DNA from: Candidatus Omnitrophota bacterium
GTDB lineage: Bacteria; Omnitrophota; Gorgyraeia; JABMRJ01
Reading direction: 5' to 3'
NCBI GenBank assembly: GCA_016783555.1
Contig: JADHWH010000017.1
Location: 1-34,068 of the forward strand
Length of the DNA stretch: 34,068 nucleotides
Shown in pieces: positions 1-8,323 of the stretch (position 1 is its first letter; each line of letters begins with the position of its first letter). Under the pieces are notes generated by a model that made no database searches, was not told where the DNA came from, and saw only the letters and a list, made by a program, of their open reading frames with translations. Made by a program: the position numbers and the translations under genes.

Positions 1-115
1 ATTCTGCGAAGCCAAGCTTTCATTTCTCTTAGGCTCGGCGAAGCAGAATCTCGTTTCACGTCTCCATTCTGCGAAGCCAAGCTTTCATTTCTCTTAGGCT
101 CGGCGAAGCAGAATC
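1..115. repeat. Two identical 50-bp repeats with internal dyad symmetry
   Basis: Bases 1-50 and 66-115 are identical, separated by a 15-base spacer. Each unit starts with ATTCTGCGAAGCC and ends with GGCGAAGCAGAATC, so its ends (ATTCTGC/GCAGAAT) can pair into a hairpin. The right unit overlaps the stop codon of the MrpE gene (TGA at 114-116). The centre GCTTTCATTTCT resembles the centre of the palindromic element at 9695-9743. No gene is visible in 1-113. The array may continue left of the window. Confidence 0.9.
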
Positions 116-608
116 ATTCGAATATTCTCCTCAATATCTTCTCAAACTTCTCTACTACTATCTTCGTCGCTCTCTCAGTATCTTTATCCTTTACCTCAAT
201 CCAGTGAATATATAAATAGCCGTTATCCTTATCGATATCGACAGTTAAGGTTCCGGGCGTAAGGGTAATGGAATTCGCAAGAAACGTCAAACCTGTATCG
301 GATTTCAGACTTGTCTTTACCTTGACGATACCGGGATGTATCGGTATATCAGGATGGCCCACCCTGTATGCGACGTCGATATTGGCTTTAAAACATTCCC
401 ATAAAAATATAGGGACATAATATGCAAACCATAAATAGCGCTTAATATTCTTAAACAGATGCGGCCTCTTTACGAACATATCCCCCGTCAAATATGCGAC
501 TAAGGATGCGATGAATATGCCGGCTACAAAGTGCTGCCAATCCGGCGGCCAGCATAACAACATCCAGATAATAAGCGCTAATATAAATAAGATGATGCTG
601 CTTCTCAT
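114..608 (-). CDS. mrpE: Mrp/Mnh antiporter subunit E-like protein (MbhA type)
   Basis: A 164-residue protein of the MnhE/MrpE family, a small membrane subunit of Mrp cation/proton antiporters and of the matching module in Mbh-type hydrogenases. Two hydrophobic stretches lie in the first 60 residues, followed by a soluble domain with the family-typical segment SITLTPGTLTVD. The ATG at 608 overlaps the stop of the MrpD gene by four bases (ATGA), indicating translational coupling. It is the last gene of the hydrogenase operon visible here. MrpF and MrpG subunits, which usually follow, are not in the window and may lie to its left. The stop codon falls at the edge of a 50-bp palindromic repeat. 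Confidence 0.88.
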   Translation of the reverse strand: MRSSIILFILALIIWMLLCWPPDWQHFVAGIFIASLVAYLTGDMFVKRPHLFKNIKRYLWFAYYVPIFLWECFKANIDVAYRVGHPDIPIHPGIVKVKTSLKSDTGLTFLANSITLTPGTLTVDIDKDNGYLYIHWIEVKDKDTERATKIVVEKFEKILRRIFE

Positions 609-2098
609 CTAATGCTCCCGAATACTATCTTTGCGTAGCCATTCCCTGCCGATAAAACCTTCGCGGCCGAATTTATAAAAAGGTCAAAGACCTGCGGCAA
701 TAGAAGCAGTCCTCCTGCGATACAGATAGCCGCCAGCGCTATCATCGCCAGCTTCATAGTGAGGGGCGCTTCCTTTACCTTCTCCAACCCCTCGCCGAGC
801 GTTCCAAAGAAAGCCTCTTTCTGTAATTTCAGGTAATAGGCAAGTGTTATTATGCTTACCGATGCGGCTATAGCCGCCATAGCATAATACTCCGCCTGCA
901 CAGCCGCCAATATAATTATCAGTTTACTCCAGAATCCGCTTAGAGGCGGCATACCGGAGATAGACATTGAGCCTATCAAGCTGGTCGCGCCTGTAACCGG
1001 CATATGCGAATTTAATCCGCCCATCTTCTTAAGATCCCTCGTTCCCGTAGAATATTCGATAGCGCCGGAATTCAAGAATAGAAGACTCTTAAACGTCGCG
1101 TGGTTAAAGAGATGAAAGAGCGCGCCGGCAATCGCCATAGGCGTAGCTATTCCTATTCCCAACATTATATAACCTATCTGACTTACGCTGGAATATGCCA
1201 GCATCCTCTTTATATCATGCTGCCCTATCGCCAGGAACGCCCCCAGGGTCATAGAGATCACGCCAAGGATCATCAATACAAAATATGTATTCTGGGAAAC
1301 GCCAAGCACATTAAAAAATATTCTCATCAACGCGTATATACCCAATACCTTTATAAGCAGGCCGGAGAGCATCGCTGATATCGGCGCAGGCGCCGAAGGG
1401 TGCGCATCGGGAAGCCAGGCGTGGAAAGGCATTATGGCCGCCTTAAGGCCGAAGCCCAGTATAAAGAGCGGCACGACAAAACCGACTATCTTTCCCGGCC
1501 CCTTGGCAAGCAATACGTTGCTCATATCCGCCATATTTAAGGTAGAGGTGTAACTATATAAAAATATTATCCCCAGTAATATAAAAGAGGAGGCTAAAGT
1601 CCCCATGACCGCATATTTAAACGACGCCTCTAACTCCTCGTGTTCTATGCCGAAGGCGACCAGCGCATAACTTGCTATAGCGGCTATCTCTAAAAAGACA
1701 TATAGGTTAAATATATCGCCCGTAGCAATTACCCCGTTCATGCCGGCCAGCATTAATAAAAAGAGCGTATAGAACTTCCACTTGGCAGTATACCTGGCCA
1801 TATAGCTTATAGAGTAGAGGGTAATGAAGAACGCTATTATATTAACGGTCACCAGCATAAAGCACGTAAGGCCGTCTAAGACAAGGGATATTCCTACAGG
1901 CGGCGCCCAACTACCGATCTTGTAGACAAGCATACCATGTTCCCTGACTATACCTACAGATAAGAGTGATAGGATGCCCAGAGAAGCAGTGCATAGATTA
2001 GCCAGGAGATCCGGCAAAATCTTGATCCGCCTGCCGAATAAAGATACGAGGAAGGCTGCCCCTAATGGTATAGCTATAAATAACGGGATTATACTCAC
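605..2098 (-). CDS. mrpD: Proton/sodium-conducting antiporter subunit, MrpD/NuoN-like (MbhH type)
   Basis: A 497-residue multi-spanning protein of the NuoL/M/N-MrpD family, which forms the ion channel of complex I-like machines. The key residues for translocation are present: Glu137 in FLEIAAIASY (the position of the essential MrpD glutamate), Lys219 in GLKAAIMPFHAWLPDAH and Lys250 in LLIKVLGIY. The start is GTG at 2098, overlapping the MrpC stop by four bases (GTGA). Length is normal for MrpD. In context it should form one of the two channels of the membrane arm attached to the group 4 hydrogenase. The pumped ion (Na+ or H+) cannot be decided from sequence. Confidence 0.93.
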   Translation of the reverse strand: MSIIPLFIAIPLGAAFLVSLFGRRIKILPDLLANLCTASLGILSLLSVGIVREHGMLVYKIGSWAPPVGISLVLDGLTCFMLVTVNIIAFFITLYSISYMARYTAKWKFYTLFLLMLAGMNGVIATGDIFNLYVFLEIAAIASYALVAFGIEHEELEASFKYAVMGTLASSFILLGIIFLYSYTSTLNMADMSNVLLAKGPGKIVGFVVPLFILGFGLKAAIMPFHAWLPDAHPSAPAPISAMLSGLLIKVLGIYALMRIFFNVLGVSQNTYFVLMILGVISMTLGAFLAIGQHDIKRMLAYSSVSQIGYIMLGIGIATPMAIAGALFHLFNHATFKSLLFLNSGAIEYSTGTRDLKKMGGLNSHMPVTGATSLIGSMSISGMPPLSGFWSKLIIILAAVQAEYYAMAAIAASVSIITLAYYLKLQKEAFFGTLGEGLEKVKEAPLTMKLAMIALAAICIAGGLLLLPQVFDLFINSAAKVLSAGNGYAKIVFGSIR

Positions 2099-2430
2099 CC
2101 CTTGAGCCTCCTTATCTTTGTTATATCGAATGTGCCGTACCTATCATAAACCCTCATAGCGATAGCGACTATCAAGGCCGTGACCGCCAGCCCTATAACG
2201 ATAGCGGTCAATATCAATGCCTGCGGCAGGGGATCGACAATCTTTAAGATCTCCTGATCGGGCGCAAGGATAGGCGAGCGGCCCCCTTTGCGGTAACCGA
2301 CTAATATAAATAATAGATGCGTAGCGTATTCTATTATTATCAATCCGATAATAATCTTGATGAGATTCCTCTTTCGTAAGACGCCGTAAAGCCCGATAGC
2401 AAATAATACCATACACAAAAAGTAGATCAT
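2095..2430 (-). CDS. mrpC: Mrp antiporter subunit C / NuoK-like protein (MbhG type)
   Basis: About 111 residues with three hydrophobic helices, matching the MnhC/MrpC-NuoK family. The segment PLPQALILTAIVIGLAVTA is the family signature near the last helix. I chose the ATG at 2430 because an AAGGAAG ribosome site lies just upstream and because typical MrpC proteins begin with this hydrophobic segment. The reading frame is open to an earlier start at 2472, but that would add 14 charged residues and overlap MrpB by 40 bases. The ATG directly follows the MrpB stop. It packs next to MrpA/MrpD-type subunits in the membrane arm. Confidence 0.92.
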   Translation of the reverse strand: MIYFLCMVLFAIGLYGVLRKRNLIKIIIGLIIIEYATHLLFILVGYRKGGRSPILAPDQEILKIVDPLPQALILTAIVIGLAVTALIVAIAMRVYDRYGTFDITKIRRLKG

Positions 2431-2431
2431 G

Positions 2432-2896
2432 CTATTCTTCCTTCTTAAGAATTTGTAAAAAGACCAGCGCAATAAATATAGCGAACAGCCCCGCCCCTAC
2501 CTTAAGTGAGATCGCGATATTGCACAAAGGGATGATGCCTGCGCTGAATAAATCGAAAGGTCTGCCCTTACGTATAAAATTCAAGAAAAAATACCCCCCG
2601 GTGAAGCCCAGAAGGGCAATAGTCAAAAATAGTATCCCGCCTAAACTTTCAAATATTGAGGCCGCGGCTTTAGAGAACTTCTTTAACGCCAGATCCTTGC
2701 CGAACGCCAGCATAAGATGGATAAATGAAAGCGCTATAATAAGACCACCCGCGAAACCGCCGCCCGGCGTCAAGTGGCCATGGACAACTATATAGACCCC
2801 GTATAAAAATATAAGCCCTACAGTAAGACGTGTGATAGTCTTGACTATCAGAGTCATGCCGGGTTCTCTAGGGCCTCGCTTACTCGTCTTCTTCAT
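2432..2896 (-). CDS. mrpB: Mrp antiporter subunit B-like protein (MbhF type)
   Basis: A 154-residue membrane protein of the MnhB family. The conserved loop HLTPGGGFAGGLI is present at residues 45-57, followed by two or three further helices. The ATG at 2896 overlaps the preceding gene by 17 bases and has a GAGG site six bases upstream. A second ATG 13 codons in (MTLIVKTITRL) is closer to the usual family start and cannot be excluded. It belongs to the Mrp-like module of the operon, which in Mbh-type complexes exchanges Na+ for H+ using the gradient made by the hydrogenase. Confidence 0.92.
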   Translation of the reverse strand: MKKTSKRGPREPGMTLIVKTITRLTVGLIFLYGVYIVVHGHLTPGGGFAGGLIIALSFIHLMLAFGKDLALKKFSKAAASIFESLGGILFLTIALLGFTGGYFFLNFIRKGRPFDLFSAGIIPLCNIAISLKVGAGLFAIFIALVFLQILKKEE

Positions 2897-3428
2897 TCAC
2901 AACCTCATCTATCTTTTTACGTCCGATCTTCCGCATAATTGTAATAACGCCTATCACGGCTGTAAATAATACGGTGGCCTCGCCCAATGTATCGTACGCC
3001 CTGAAATCCAGAATCACAGACGCAACTAAATTAGCCGCGCCGGTTTTTTTCAACCCTTCAGCGATATAAGTCCCGGCCACTCTCAAGATAGGCGAACCAA
3101 ACTCAGGTAGATCCTTTATAGCAAAATATGCTACGCCTAAAAAGACGGCTATAAAAATAAACGTGACTACGGTATTTAAAAGCCAGCGGCCGCTCGTTGA
3201 GAAAGGCAGGTCGCGCTTTAGCGTAAGCCTTATCAAGATTATAAGTATTAATATCTCAACGACCAACTGCGTAATGGCGAGGTCCGGAGCCTTGAGTATC
3301 AGAAACGCGATAGAGACACCCAGGCCTACGGCGCCCACAGCGATGACGCTGGATATCATATCCTTGATCTCCAGGGCTATCACAGCCCCTATAATCATAA
3401 ACGACAACAAGATGTATAACTCTAACAT
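2880..3428 (-). CDS. MbhD-MbhE fused membrane subunit (DUF4040/MrpA C-terminal-like)
   Basis: A 182-residue protein that joins two parts seen as separate genes (MbhD and MbhE) in Pyrococcus-type Mbh operons and as the C-terminal tail of MrpA in Mrp operons. Residues 1-80 carry the DUF4040-like helices with APDLAITQLVVEILILI. Residues about 85-165 carry the MbhE-like part ending in ILDFRAYDTLGEATVLFTA. A charged tail of about 20 residues follows. The ATG at 3428 comes three bases after the stop of the NuoL-like gene. This subunit links the MrpA/NuoL-like channel to the small MrpB/C subunits. Confidence 0.88.
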   Translation of the reverse strand: MLELYILLSFMIIGAVIALEIKDMISSVIAVGAVGLGVSIAFLILKAPDLAITQLVVEILILIILIRLTLKRDLPFSTSGRWLLNTVVTFIFIAVFLGVAYFAIKDLPEFGSPILRVAGTYIAEGLKKTGAANLVASVILDFRAYDTLGEATVLFTAVIGVITIMRKIGRKKIDEVVNEEDE

Positions 3429-3431
3429 GCT

Positions 3432-5234
3432 CTACCTCAATACGAAAAAGAGAATAATAACACCCAATAAACACCACGCTAGATAAGTAGAGAGCACCCC
3501 ATTATGCAGCCGCTGCAAGATACGCGTAAAGAAAAACAGAATATTCCTAAACTGGTCATATATATCAAAGAGACCTCTTTCTGCCCATCTATAAAAAAGA
3601 GAGAGTACAGGTATATCCTCTATAGTCTGATAGAATCTTACGCCGGAGACCTTCATATCTTCCCTTAGCGGCTCCCCGCCTATGAAAGGCTCGTCCACCC
3701 TTAGATTCTTTATGCTGCCGATCGCGTAAATTATAAAACCTACCACTATGCCTATCAGAATAAGGCCTGTACTCAAAGATGCGTTCCACATCCCCGGATA
3801 GGTTATCGTCTTTGATATGGATGGCTGAATGAAAAACCTTATAGGAATTTGATAGGCGAATACTCCGAAGAGAACACAGAGCCCGGCCAGTACGGCCGCT
3901 GGAAGCCACATGGCAACCCCGACTTCCTGACGTTCGCATCTTCCTTCAGGACACTGCCCTAAAAATACGGCGTGCGTCAACTTCATAAAGCTGGCCAGGG
4001 TAAGCGCGCTTCCGAATATAGCGGCTGTGAGCCATATAACCCACAATCTGCCTCCGGAGTTTCCCAACTCTATCAATCCCTGATAGACCATCCATTTCGA
4101 AACAAATCCATTAAGCGGCGGCACGCCCGATATAGCCAGGGCCGCTATGAGGCATGATATATAGGTAATAGGCATCGCCTTTGACAAGCCGCCTAATTTA
4201 TCAAGGTCCGTAGTCTTCCTTTTATGCTCAATTGCCCCGCTGCATAAAAAGAGCCCATACTTATATATGGCATTATTCAACATATGGAAGAGTCCCCCGG
4301 CTATACCGATGGGATTTCCGGTTCCTATCCCCAGGACCATATAACCCACCTGGCTTACAGCGTGGTACGCAAGGAGCTTCTTTAAGTTATGCTGGACAAG
4401 CGCCATCATTACGGCGGCCAATATAGTAATCGCGCCAAGGGCCAATAAAATAATCGACACCGTTGATCCCGTCTTAATAATAAACATATCCAGCGAAATC
4501 CTAGCCAGAAAATATATGCCCAACAACTTATCTAAAGAGGCGGGAATAAAAGCCATAACCGGCACAGGCGCGACTTCTGAAGATTCAGGTATCCATGTAT
4601 GTAAGGGCATTGCCCCTGCCTTCGCAAATGCGCCGCAGGCCAGAGTTAAAAATGCCGCTATCGCCAGTCCGTTGTTCAAAGGCAAAGAGAGACCGGCCAT
4701 CGAAAAAGACTTTGTCATAAAGTATATGATACCCACGCCCAGTATCATAAGGGCGTCGCTTCCACCAACGATGATGAGCGCCTTCTTGCTTGCGTATGCC
4801 GCATCCGGGCCGCCCATATTTATTAAGAGATACAACGTTATGCCCAAGAATCCCCAGAAGGCGAGGAAGCATATCAAATCGTTAGAGAGCACCGCGCCTA
4901 TCGAGCCTCCTAAGGTCATAAGCATATAGCCGTAGTACTGGTTTAACCTATCCTTGCCCTTCATAAATCCGAACGAATATACGATAATCAATAACGCAAA
5001 GGCGGCGATAAAGAGCGTGACGAAACCGCTCAAGTTGTCCAATTGCAGAAGAAGGGTATTTCCTAAAGTGAAAGAGAGGGGCTTTAGCCTGAACAGGCCG
5101 ATAACGATAGACAATACAAAGACCGATGTTAAGAGCGCGATAATCTCTTTTACAAATTTTATCCTTTTCGGCATTAAGAGCGTTATTATGCCCGCGATAA
5201 AAGGTATGATTATCGGATAAAAAAGGCTATTCAT
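3432..5234 (-). CDS. NuoL/MrpA-like ion-conducting membrane subunit
   Basis: A 600-residue protein of the proton-conducting transporter family (NuoL, HyfB, MrpA N-terminal domain) with about 14 hydrophobic segments and a C-terminal extension that includes a soluble FIGGEPLREDMKVSG stretch. Lysines for ion transfer are present (Lys205 in GAFAKAGAMPLHTW, Lys236 in SLDKLLGIY). The TM5 glutamate of the family signature W-E-x-x-G is replaced: residues 127-131 read WGFLG, with Gly128 at the glutamate position. The paralogue MrpD in the same operon keeps its glutamate. The start ATG at 5234 overlaps the large-subunit stop by four bases. It probably contacts the hydrogenase arm, and its pumping role is uncertain given the substitution. 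Confidence 0.9.
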   Translation of the reverse strand: MNSLFYPIIIPFIAGIITLLMPKRIKFVKEIIALLTSVFVLSIVIGLFRLKPLSFTLGNTLLLQLDNLSGFVTLFIAAFALLIIVYSFGFMKGKDRLNQYYGYMLMTLGGSIGAVLSNDLICFLAFWGFLGITLYLLINMGGPDAAYASKKALIIVGGSDALMILGVGIIYFMTKSFSMAGLSLPLNNGLAIAAFLTLACGAFAKAGAMPLHTWIPESSEVAPVPVMAFIPASLDKLLGIYFLARISLDMFIIKTGSTVSIILLALGAITILAAVMMALVQHNLKKLLAYHAVSQVGYMVLGIGTGNPIGIAGGLFHMLNNAIYKYGLFLCSGAIEHKRKTTDLDKLGGLSKAMPITYISCLIAALAISGVPPLNGFVSKWMVYQGLIELGNSGGRLWVIWLTAAIFGSALTLASFMKLTHAVFLGQCPEGRCERQEVGVAMWLPAAVLAGLCVLFGVFAYQIPIRFFIQPSISKTITYPGMWNASLSTGLILIGIVVGFIIYAIGSIKNLRVDEPFIGGEPLREDMKVSGVRFYQTIEDIPVLSLFYRWAERGLFDIYDQFRNILFFFTRILQRLHNGVLSTYLAWCLLGVIILFFVLR

Positions 5235-6433
5235 CTCAACTCTTTTCCTGTCATTCTTTTATAAAGCCGCCTGGTCTTCTCCTGTGACAATTTTATCATA
5301 TCATCGCCGGTAAAGCTTCTCTTTCGGGTCTTTTGGTTTACAGCCGTCATCTTTCGTTCTGTGCAGCAATAGCATGGGTCTATTGCGGCCAGTATTATTG
5401 TGGCATCCGATATGGTCTCGCCTATGACCGTCGCCTTGAATGTCGGGAAATTCATATATGTCGGAGCCCTTACCTTGTAGCGCGCGGGTGAATTTGTGCC
5501 GTCTGACCTTATATAATGGAAGACCTCGCCCCTGGGGGCTTCCGCATGGCCTATGCCCTCCCCCGGAGGTATCTCTTTAGGGTTTGAATCTATCGACCCT
5601 TTCGGCATCTTCTGTACGCACTGTTTTATTATGCTGACCGATTCATACATCTCTAATATCCTTATAACAGCCTTGGCAAATACATCGCCTTCTTTTTGAG
5701 TAATGACGTTCCACTTTACCCTGTCATAAGCGGCATATGGGTCGTCGCGTCTTACGTCTTTGTCGACACCCGACGCCCTTGACGTCGGGCCTAACGCGCT
5801 GTAACTCAATGCGTCCTCTTTAGACAAAATTCCAATTCCTTTTAAGCGCGCGCCCAAGACCGGGTCATCAAGAACCGCACCCTTAAACATATCCAGCGCC
5901 CTTAAGGTGTCGTCCATGCCTTTTATGAGTCCGGGTATGTACTCATCCTCTATATCACGCTGGACGCCTCCTACCTTCATCATCGCGTAACTCTGCCTGC
6001 TTCCGGTTATAGCCTCAAAGAGGTCGCAGACGATCTCTCTATATTTCCATGCCCACATCCAGACTGTATTATACCCCAAAAAGTGGCCTGCCAGCCCCAG
6101 CCACAACATATGCGAATGCAGTCTCTCAAGCTCCGCCACTATAGTCCTTATATAAAGCGCCCTGTCCGGGACTTCTATGCCGCCTGCATCTTCGATCGCC
6201 TGAACAGAAGCTATTGGGTGGCTCGTCGAACATATACCGCATATGCGCTCTACCAAAAATATTATCTTGTGATAACTCATGGATTCCGCTAATTTCTCTA
6301 TGCCCCTGTGGACATATCCTATCCTTACATCTATATCTATGACCGTCTCTCCGTCAACAGTGAGCTGATAAAATTCCGGCTCTTCCTGCAGCGAATGGTA
6401 TGGCCCGATAGGAATCGTAACTTTGTGGCTCAT
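5231..6433 (-). CDS. Group 4 [NiFe]-hydrogenase large subunit (NuoD/HycE/MbhL-like)
   Basis: A 400-residue catalytic subunit. Both nickel-binding motifs of [NiFe]-hydrogenases are intact: Arg63-x-Cys65-Gly-x-Cys68 (RICGIC) and Asp352-Pro-Cys354-x-x-Cys357 (DPCYCC). This separates it from NuoD of true complex I, which has lost these cysteines. After DPCYCCTER comes a tail of about 40 residues. HycE of E. coli is cut after the equivalent arginine by HycI, so proteolytic maturation is likely, but no protease gene is in the window. It forms the H2-evolving or H2-oxidising site of the membrane complex. ATG at 6433 overlaps the previous stop (TAATG). Confidence 0.95.
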   Translation of the reverse strand: MSHKVTIPIGPYHSLQEEPEFYQLTVDGETVIDIDVRIGYVHRGIEKLAESMSYHKIIFLVERICGICSTSHPIASVQAIEDAGGIEVPDRALYIRTIVAELERLHSHMLWLGLAGHFLGYNTVWMWAWKYREIVCDLFEAITGSRQSYAMMKVGGVQRDIEDEYIPGLIKGMDDTLRALDMFKGAVLDDPVLGARLKGIGILSKEDALSYSALGPTSRASGVDKDVRRDDPYAAYDRVKWNVITQKEGDVFAKAVIRILEMYESVSIIKQCVQKMPKGSIDSNPKEIPPGEGIGHAEAPRGEVFHYIRSDGTNSPARYKVRAPTYMNFPTFKATVIGETISDATIILAAIDPCYCCTERKMTAVNQKTRKRSFTGDDMIKLSQEKTRRLYKRMTGKELR

Positions 6434-6918
6434 TAACTCTTTCCCTCTTCTTTCTCTGCCTTTCTGATCTCGTAATCCTCTTCCTTATAATCCCTTCTTA
6501 AAGGATAAAGCCCCTCCGGCCAATCATCGGGTAAAAGAAGCTTCCTCATATTCGGGTGGTTCTTAAATTCAACGCCGAATAACTCGTGGATCTCCCGCTC
6601 TATCCACTCTGCGCCCTTCATAATCGAAGTCAACGATTCTATGACAAGACTCTTCTTATCCAAAGAGGCCCTCAGGCTTACTACCAGGCTCGCCTTTGCG
6701 AAGCTGAAGTGATAGAGTATCTCCATGCTGTCAAGCATATCTACACAGCTTGCCGTATTGAACCTTGCCTCCGATTCGTTAAAGATAAATTTCACAAAAT
6801 CGGTCAGGTCTTTAGGATCTATGTCGATATAGATCCTCTTATAGGACTTTTCGAAAATATTTCTTATCCTATCTCCGAATCTTTCCTTAGTCTTCTTTAA
6901 GAGTTCGTCTTTTGTCAT
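6433..6918 (-). CDS. NuoC/30-kDa-like hydrogenase subunit (HycE N-terminal/MbhK type)
   Basis: A 161-residue soluble protein of the NADH dehydrogenase 30-kDa family. The C-terminal half has the family signature with WIEREIHELFGVEFKNHPNM followed by LLLPDDWPEG and a PLRRDY segment. In Mbh and Ech complexes this subunit clamps the large subunit to the NuoB-like small subunit; in HycE it is fused to the large subunit, here it is separate. The ATG at 6918 overlaps the NuoB-like stop by four bases. The last 15 residues are highly charged. Confidence 0.93.
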   Translation of the reverse strand: MTKDELLKKTKERFGDRIRNIFEKSYKRIYIDIDPKDLTDFVKFIFNESEARFNTASCVDMLDSMEILYHFSFAKASLVVSLRASLDKKSLVIESLTSIMKGAEWIEREIHELFGVEFKNHPNMRKLLLPDDWPEGLYPLRRDYKEEDYEIRKAEKEEGKS

Positions 6919-7343
6919 TTCTTTTTGCCTTTAATCTTCTCTATTAATTTAACCACGCCCAGTATAATCGCCTCCGGCTTAGGGGGGCATCCCGGAATAT
7001 ATATATCTACGGGTATAACCTGGTCTAATGGTTTGCCGCATGCATAGCTCCCCCTGAATACCCCTTGAGAATTCGCGCAGTTTCCTACTGCCACAACTAA
7101 GCAGGGTTTCGGTGTCTGGTTATAAATCCTCTTTACGCGGGATTCGCCCAGTTTATTCACTATTCCGGTGCAGAGAAGCACATCGGCGTGCCGCACGCTT
7201 CCGACTAAGAGCATGCCGAATCTCTCTATATCATATCTTGGCGTAATACAGTCGAGTATCTCTATGTCGCAGTTGTTGCAGCTCCCGGAACATAAGTGGA
7301 ATACCCACGGTGATTTTAACAGCGCCTTTAACTTTATGCTCAC
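6915..7343 (-). CDS. Group 4 hydrogenase small subunit (NuoB/MbhJ/EchC-like)
   Basis: A 142-residue Fe-S protein carrying the proximal [4Fe-4S] cluster next to the NiFe site. Probable ligands are Cys22 and Cys25 (SCNNCDIE), Cys89 (VGNCA) and Cys119 (PGCPPKPE). The start is GTG at 7343, giving MSIKLKALLKSPWVF, as expected for the family. Notably the GTG and its GGAGG ribosome site nine bases upstream both lie in the arm of a palindromic repeat (7343-7390). The next gene overlaps its stop by four bases. It passes electrons between the polyferredoxin and the catalytic subunit. Confidence 0.95.
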   Translation of the reverse strand: MSIKLKALLKSPWVFHLCSGSCNNCDIEILDCITPRYDIERFGMLLVGSVRHADVLLCTGIVNKLGESRVKRIYNQTPKPCLVVAVGNCANSQGVFRGSYACGKPLDQVIPVDIYIPGCPPKPEAIILGVVKLIEKIKGKKK

Positions 7344-7390
7344 CCCGTTAGACCTCCTTACCCCGTAGACCTCAAAAAGGTCTAACGGGG
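7341..7390. repeat. CCCCGTTAGACCT palindromic repeat, copy 1 (donates RBS and GTG start)
   Basis: Perfect 13-base arms CCCCGTTAGACCT (7343-7355) and AGGTCTAACGGGG (7378-7390) enclose 22 bases, which include a third, one-base-shorter unit CCCCGTAGACCT (7361-7372). On the minus strand the left arm reads GGAGGTCTAACGGGGTG and so supplies both the ribosome binding site and the GTG start of the NuoB-like gene. The element fills almost the whole 53-base gap between the NuoH-like and NuoB-like genes. Three more copies flank hypD, hypC and hypF. Confidence 0.93.
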
Positions 7391-7396
7391 CTCATC

Positions 7397-8323
7397 TTAT
7401 TTCCCCAAAAATGCCAATACGACGGCAAGCACGGCAAGCCCCGTTATAGGGCCCCAGAATAGCTTTACCGCCTGGTCGATCCTTAATCTGGGATTCGTAT
7501 TCCTTATCAAAATAATTATTACAAGAAGGCCTACAATTTTCAATATACCCCATATCGCGGCCGGAAATGCCAGCTCTATGCCGCCGATAAATATAATAAC
7601 CAAAAATACCGGCAGGGTAAAGAGCATCATGGCGCGCGTCAATTTATACATCGCAAGCACCGTGCCTGAATATTCTATAATGGGGCCTCCTATTAACTCT
7701 GTCTCGGCCTCGGGCATATCGAACGGCACCAGCGCCAGCTTTGCCTGCATGCATATTATGGCTACTACCAGCGCTATCGCGCCTGATGCGCTTCCGGCAA
7801 ATACGCCGTTATGCGCCTGGTAATTCAGGAGCTGGCCGATTTTTATTAAGCCTCCGGACTTTATAACAGGCACCAATATCGCAAGGATAAAAGGAAGTTC
7901 GTAGCTCAACAGAAGTTTCATCTCACGGGACGCCCCAATCGAGGCGATAGGATTGCCCGACGAGAATCCGCCCATTATGACGCTTATCGAAGGAATCGCC
8001 AAAAGATACAATACCACTATGAGGTCGCCTATGAAGCTTGCATTTGGGTTTGCATCCATAATCCATAGCAGGGTGGATACGAGGGTTATGCCGACAAGGC
8101 CTATGACAGGGCTTAGAAGAAACGTGATCTTATTTGCTGTGCTGGGCAGTATTGTCTCTTTGCCCAATAGTTTTACTATATCTATCAAAGGCTGTAAAAA
8201 CGGCGGGCCTACCCTCCACTGCACCCGCGCCGTTACCTTTCTATCTATCCAGCTTGAAAGAAGCCCGGCTGCGGCAGTAAATAGAAAACCCGGCAATATT
8301 AAAAAGTAGAACAGCACCTTCAT
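7397..8323 (-). CDS. Hydrogenase membrane anchor subunit (NuoH/HycD/EchB/MbhM-like)
   Basis: A 308-residue protein with about eight hydrophobic helices, matching the NuoH/HycD family that docks the peripheral arm on the membrane arm and forms the coupling region. Family segments visible are DRKVTARVQWRVGPPFLQPLID near residue 30, and the charged loop FDMPEAETELIGGPIIEYSG around residues 200-220, rich in the acidic residues thought to matter for coupling. The ATG at 8323 overlaps the ferredoxin stop by four bases. The intergenic palindrome 7343-7390 follows seven bases after its stop. Confidence 0.95.
   Translation of the reverse strand: MKVLFYFLILPGFLFTAAAGLLSSWIDRKVTARVQWRVGPPFLQPLIDIVKLLGKETILPSTANKITFLLSPVIGLVGITLVSTLLWIMDANPNASFIGDLIVVLYLLAIPSISVIMGGFSSGNPIASIGASREMKLLLSYELPFILAILVPVIKSGGLIKIGQLLNYQAHNGVFAGSASGAIALVVAIICMQAKLALVPFDMPEAETELIGGPIIEYSGTVLAMYKLTRAMMLFTLPVFLVIIFIGGIELAFPAAIWGILKIVGLLVIIILIRNTNPRLRIDQAVKLFWGPITGLAVLAVVLAFLGK

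Noticed and set aside
1-115. CRISPR array
   Set aside because: Only two units with a 15-base spacer are present, each itself palindromic, and there are no cas genes.
5231-8323. NADH dehydrogenase (complex I) or an F420H2 dehydrogenase
   Set aside because: The large subunit keeps both cysteine pairs for nickel (RICGIC and DPCYCC), so it is a hydrogenase; NuoE, NuoF and NuoG are absent.
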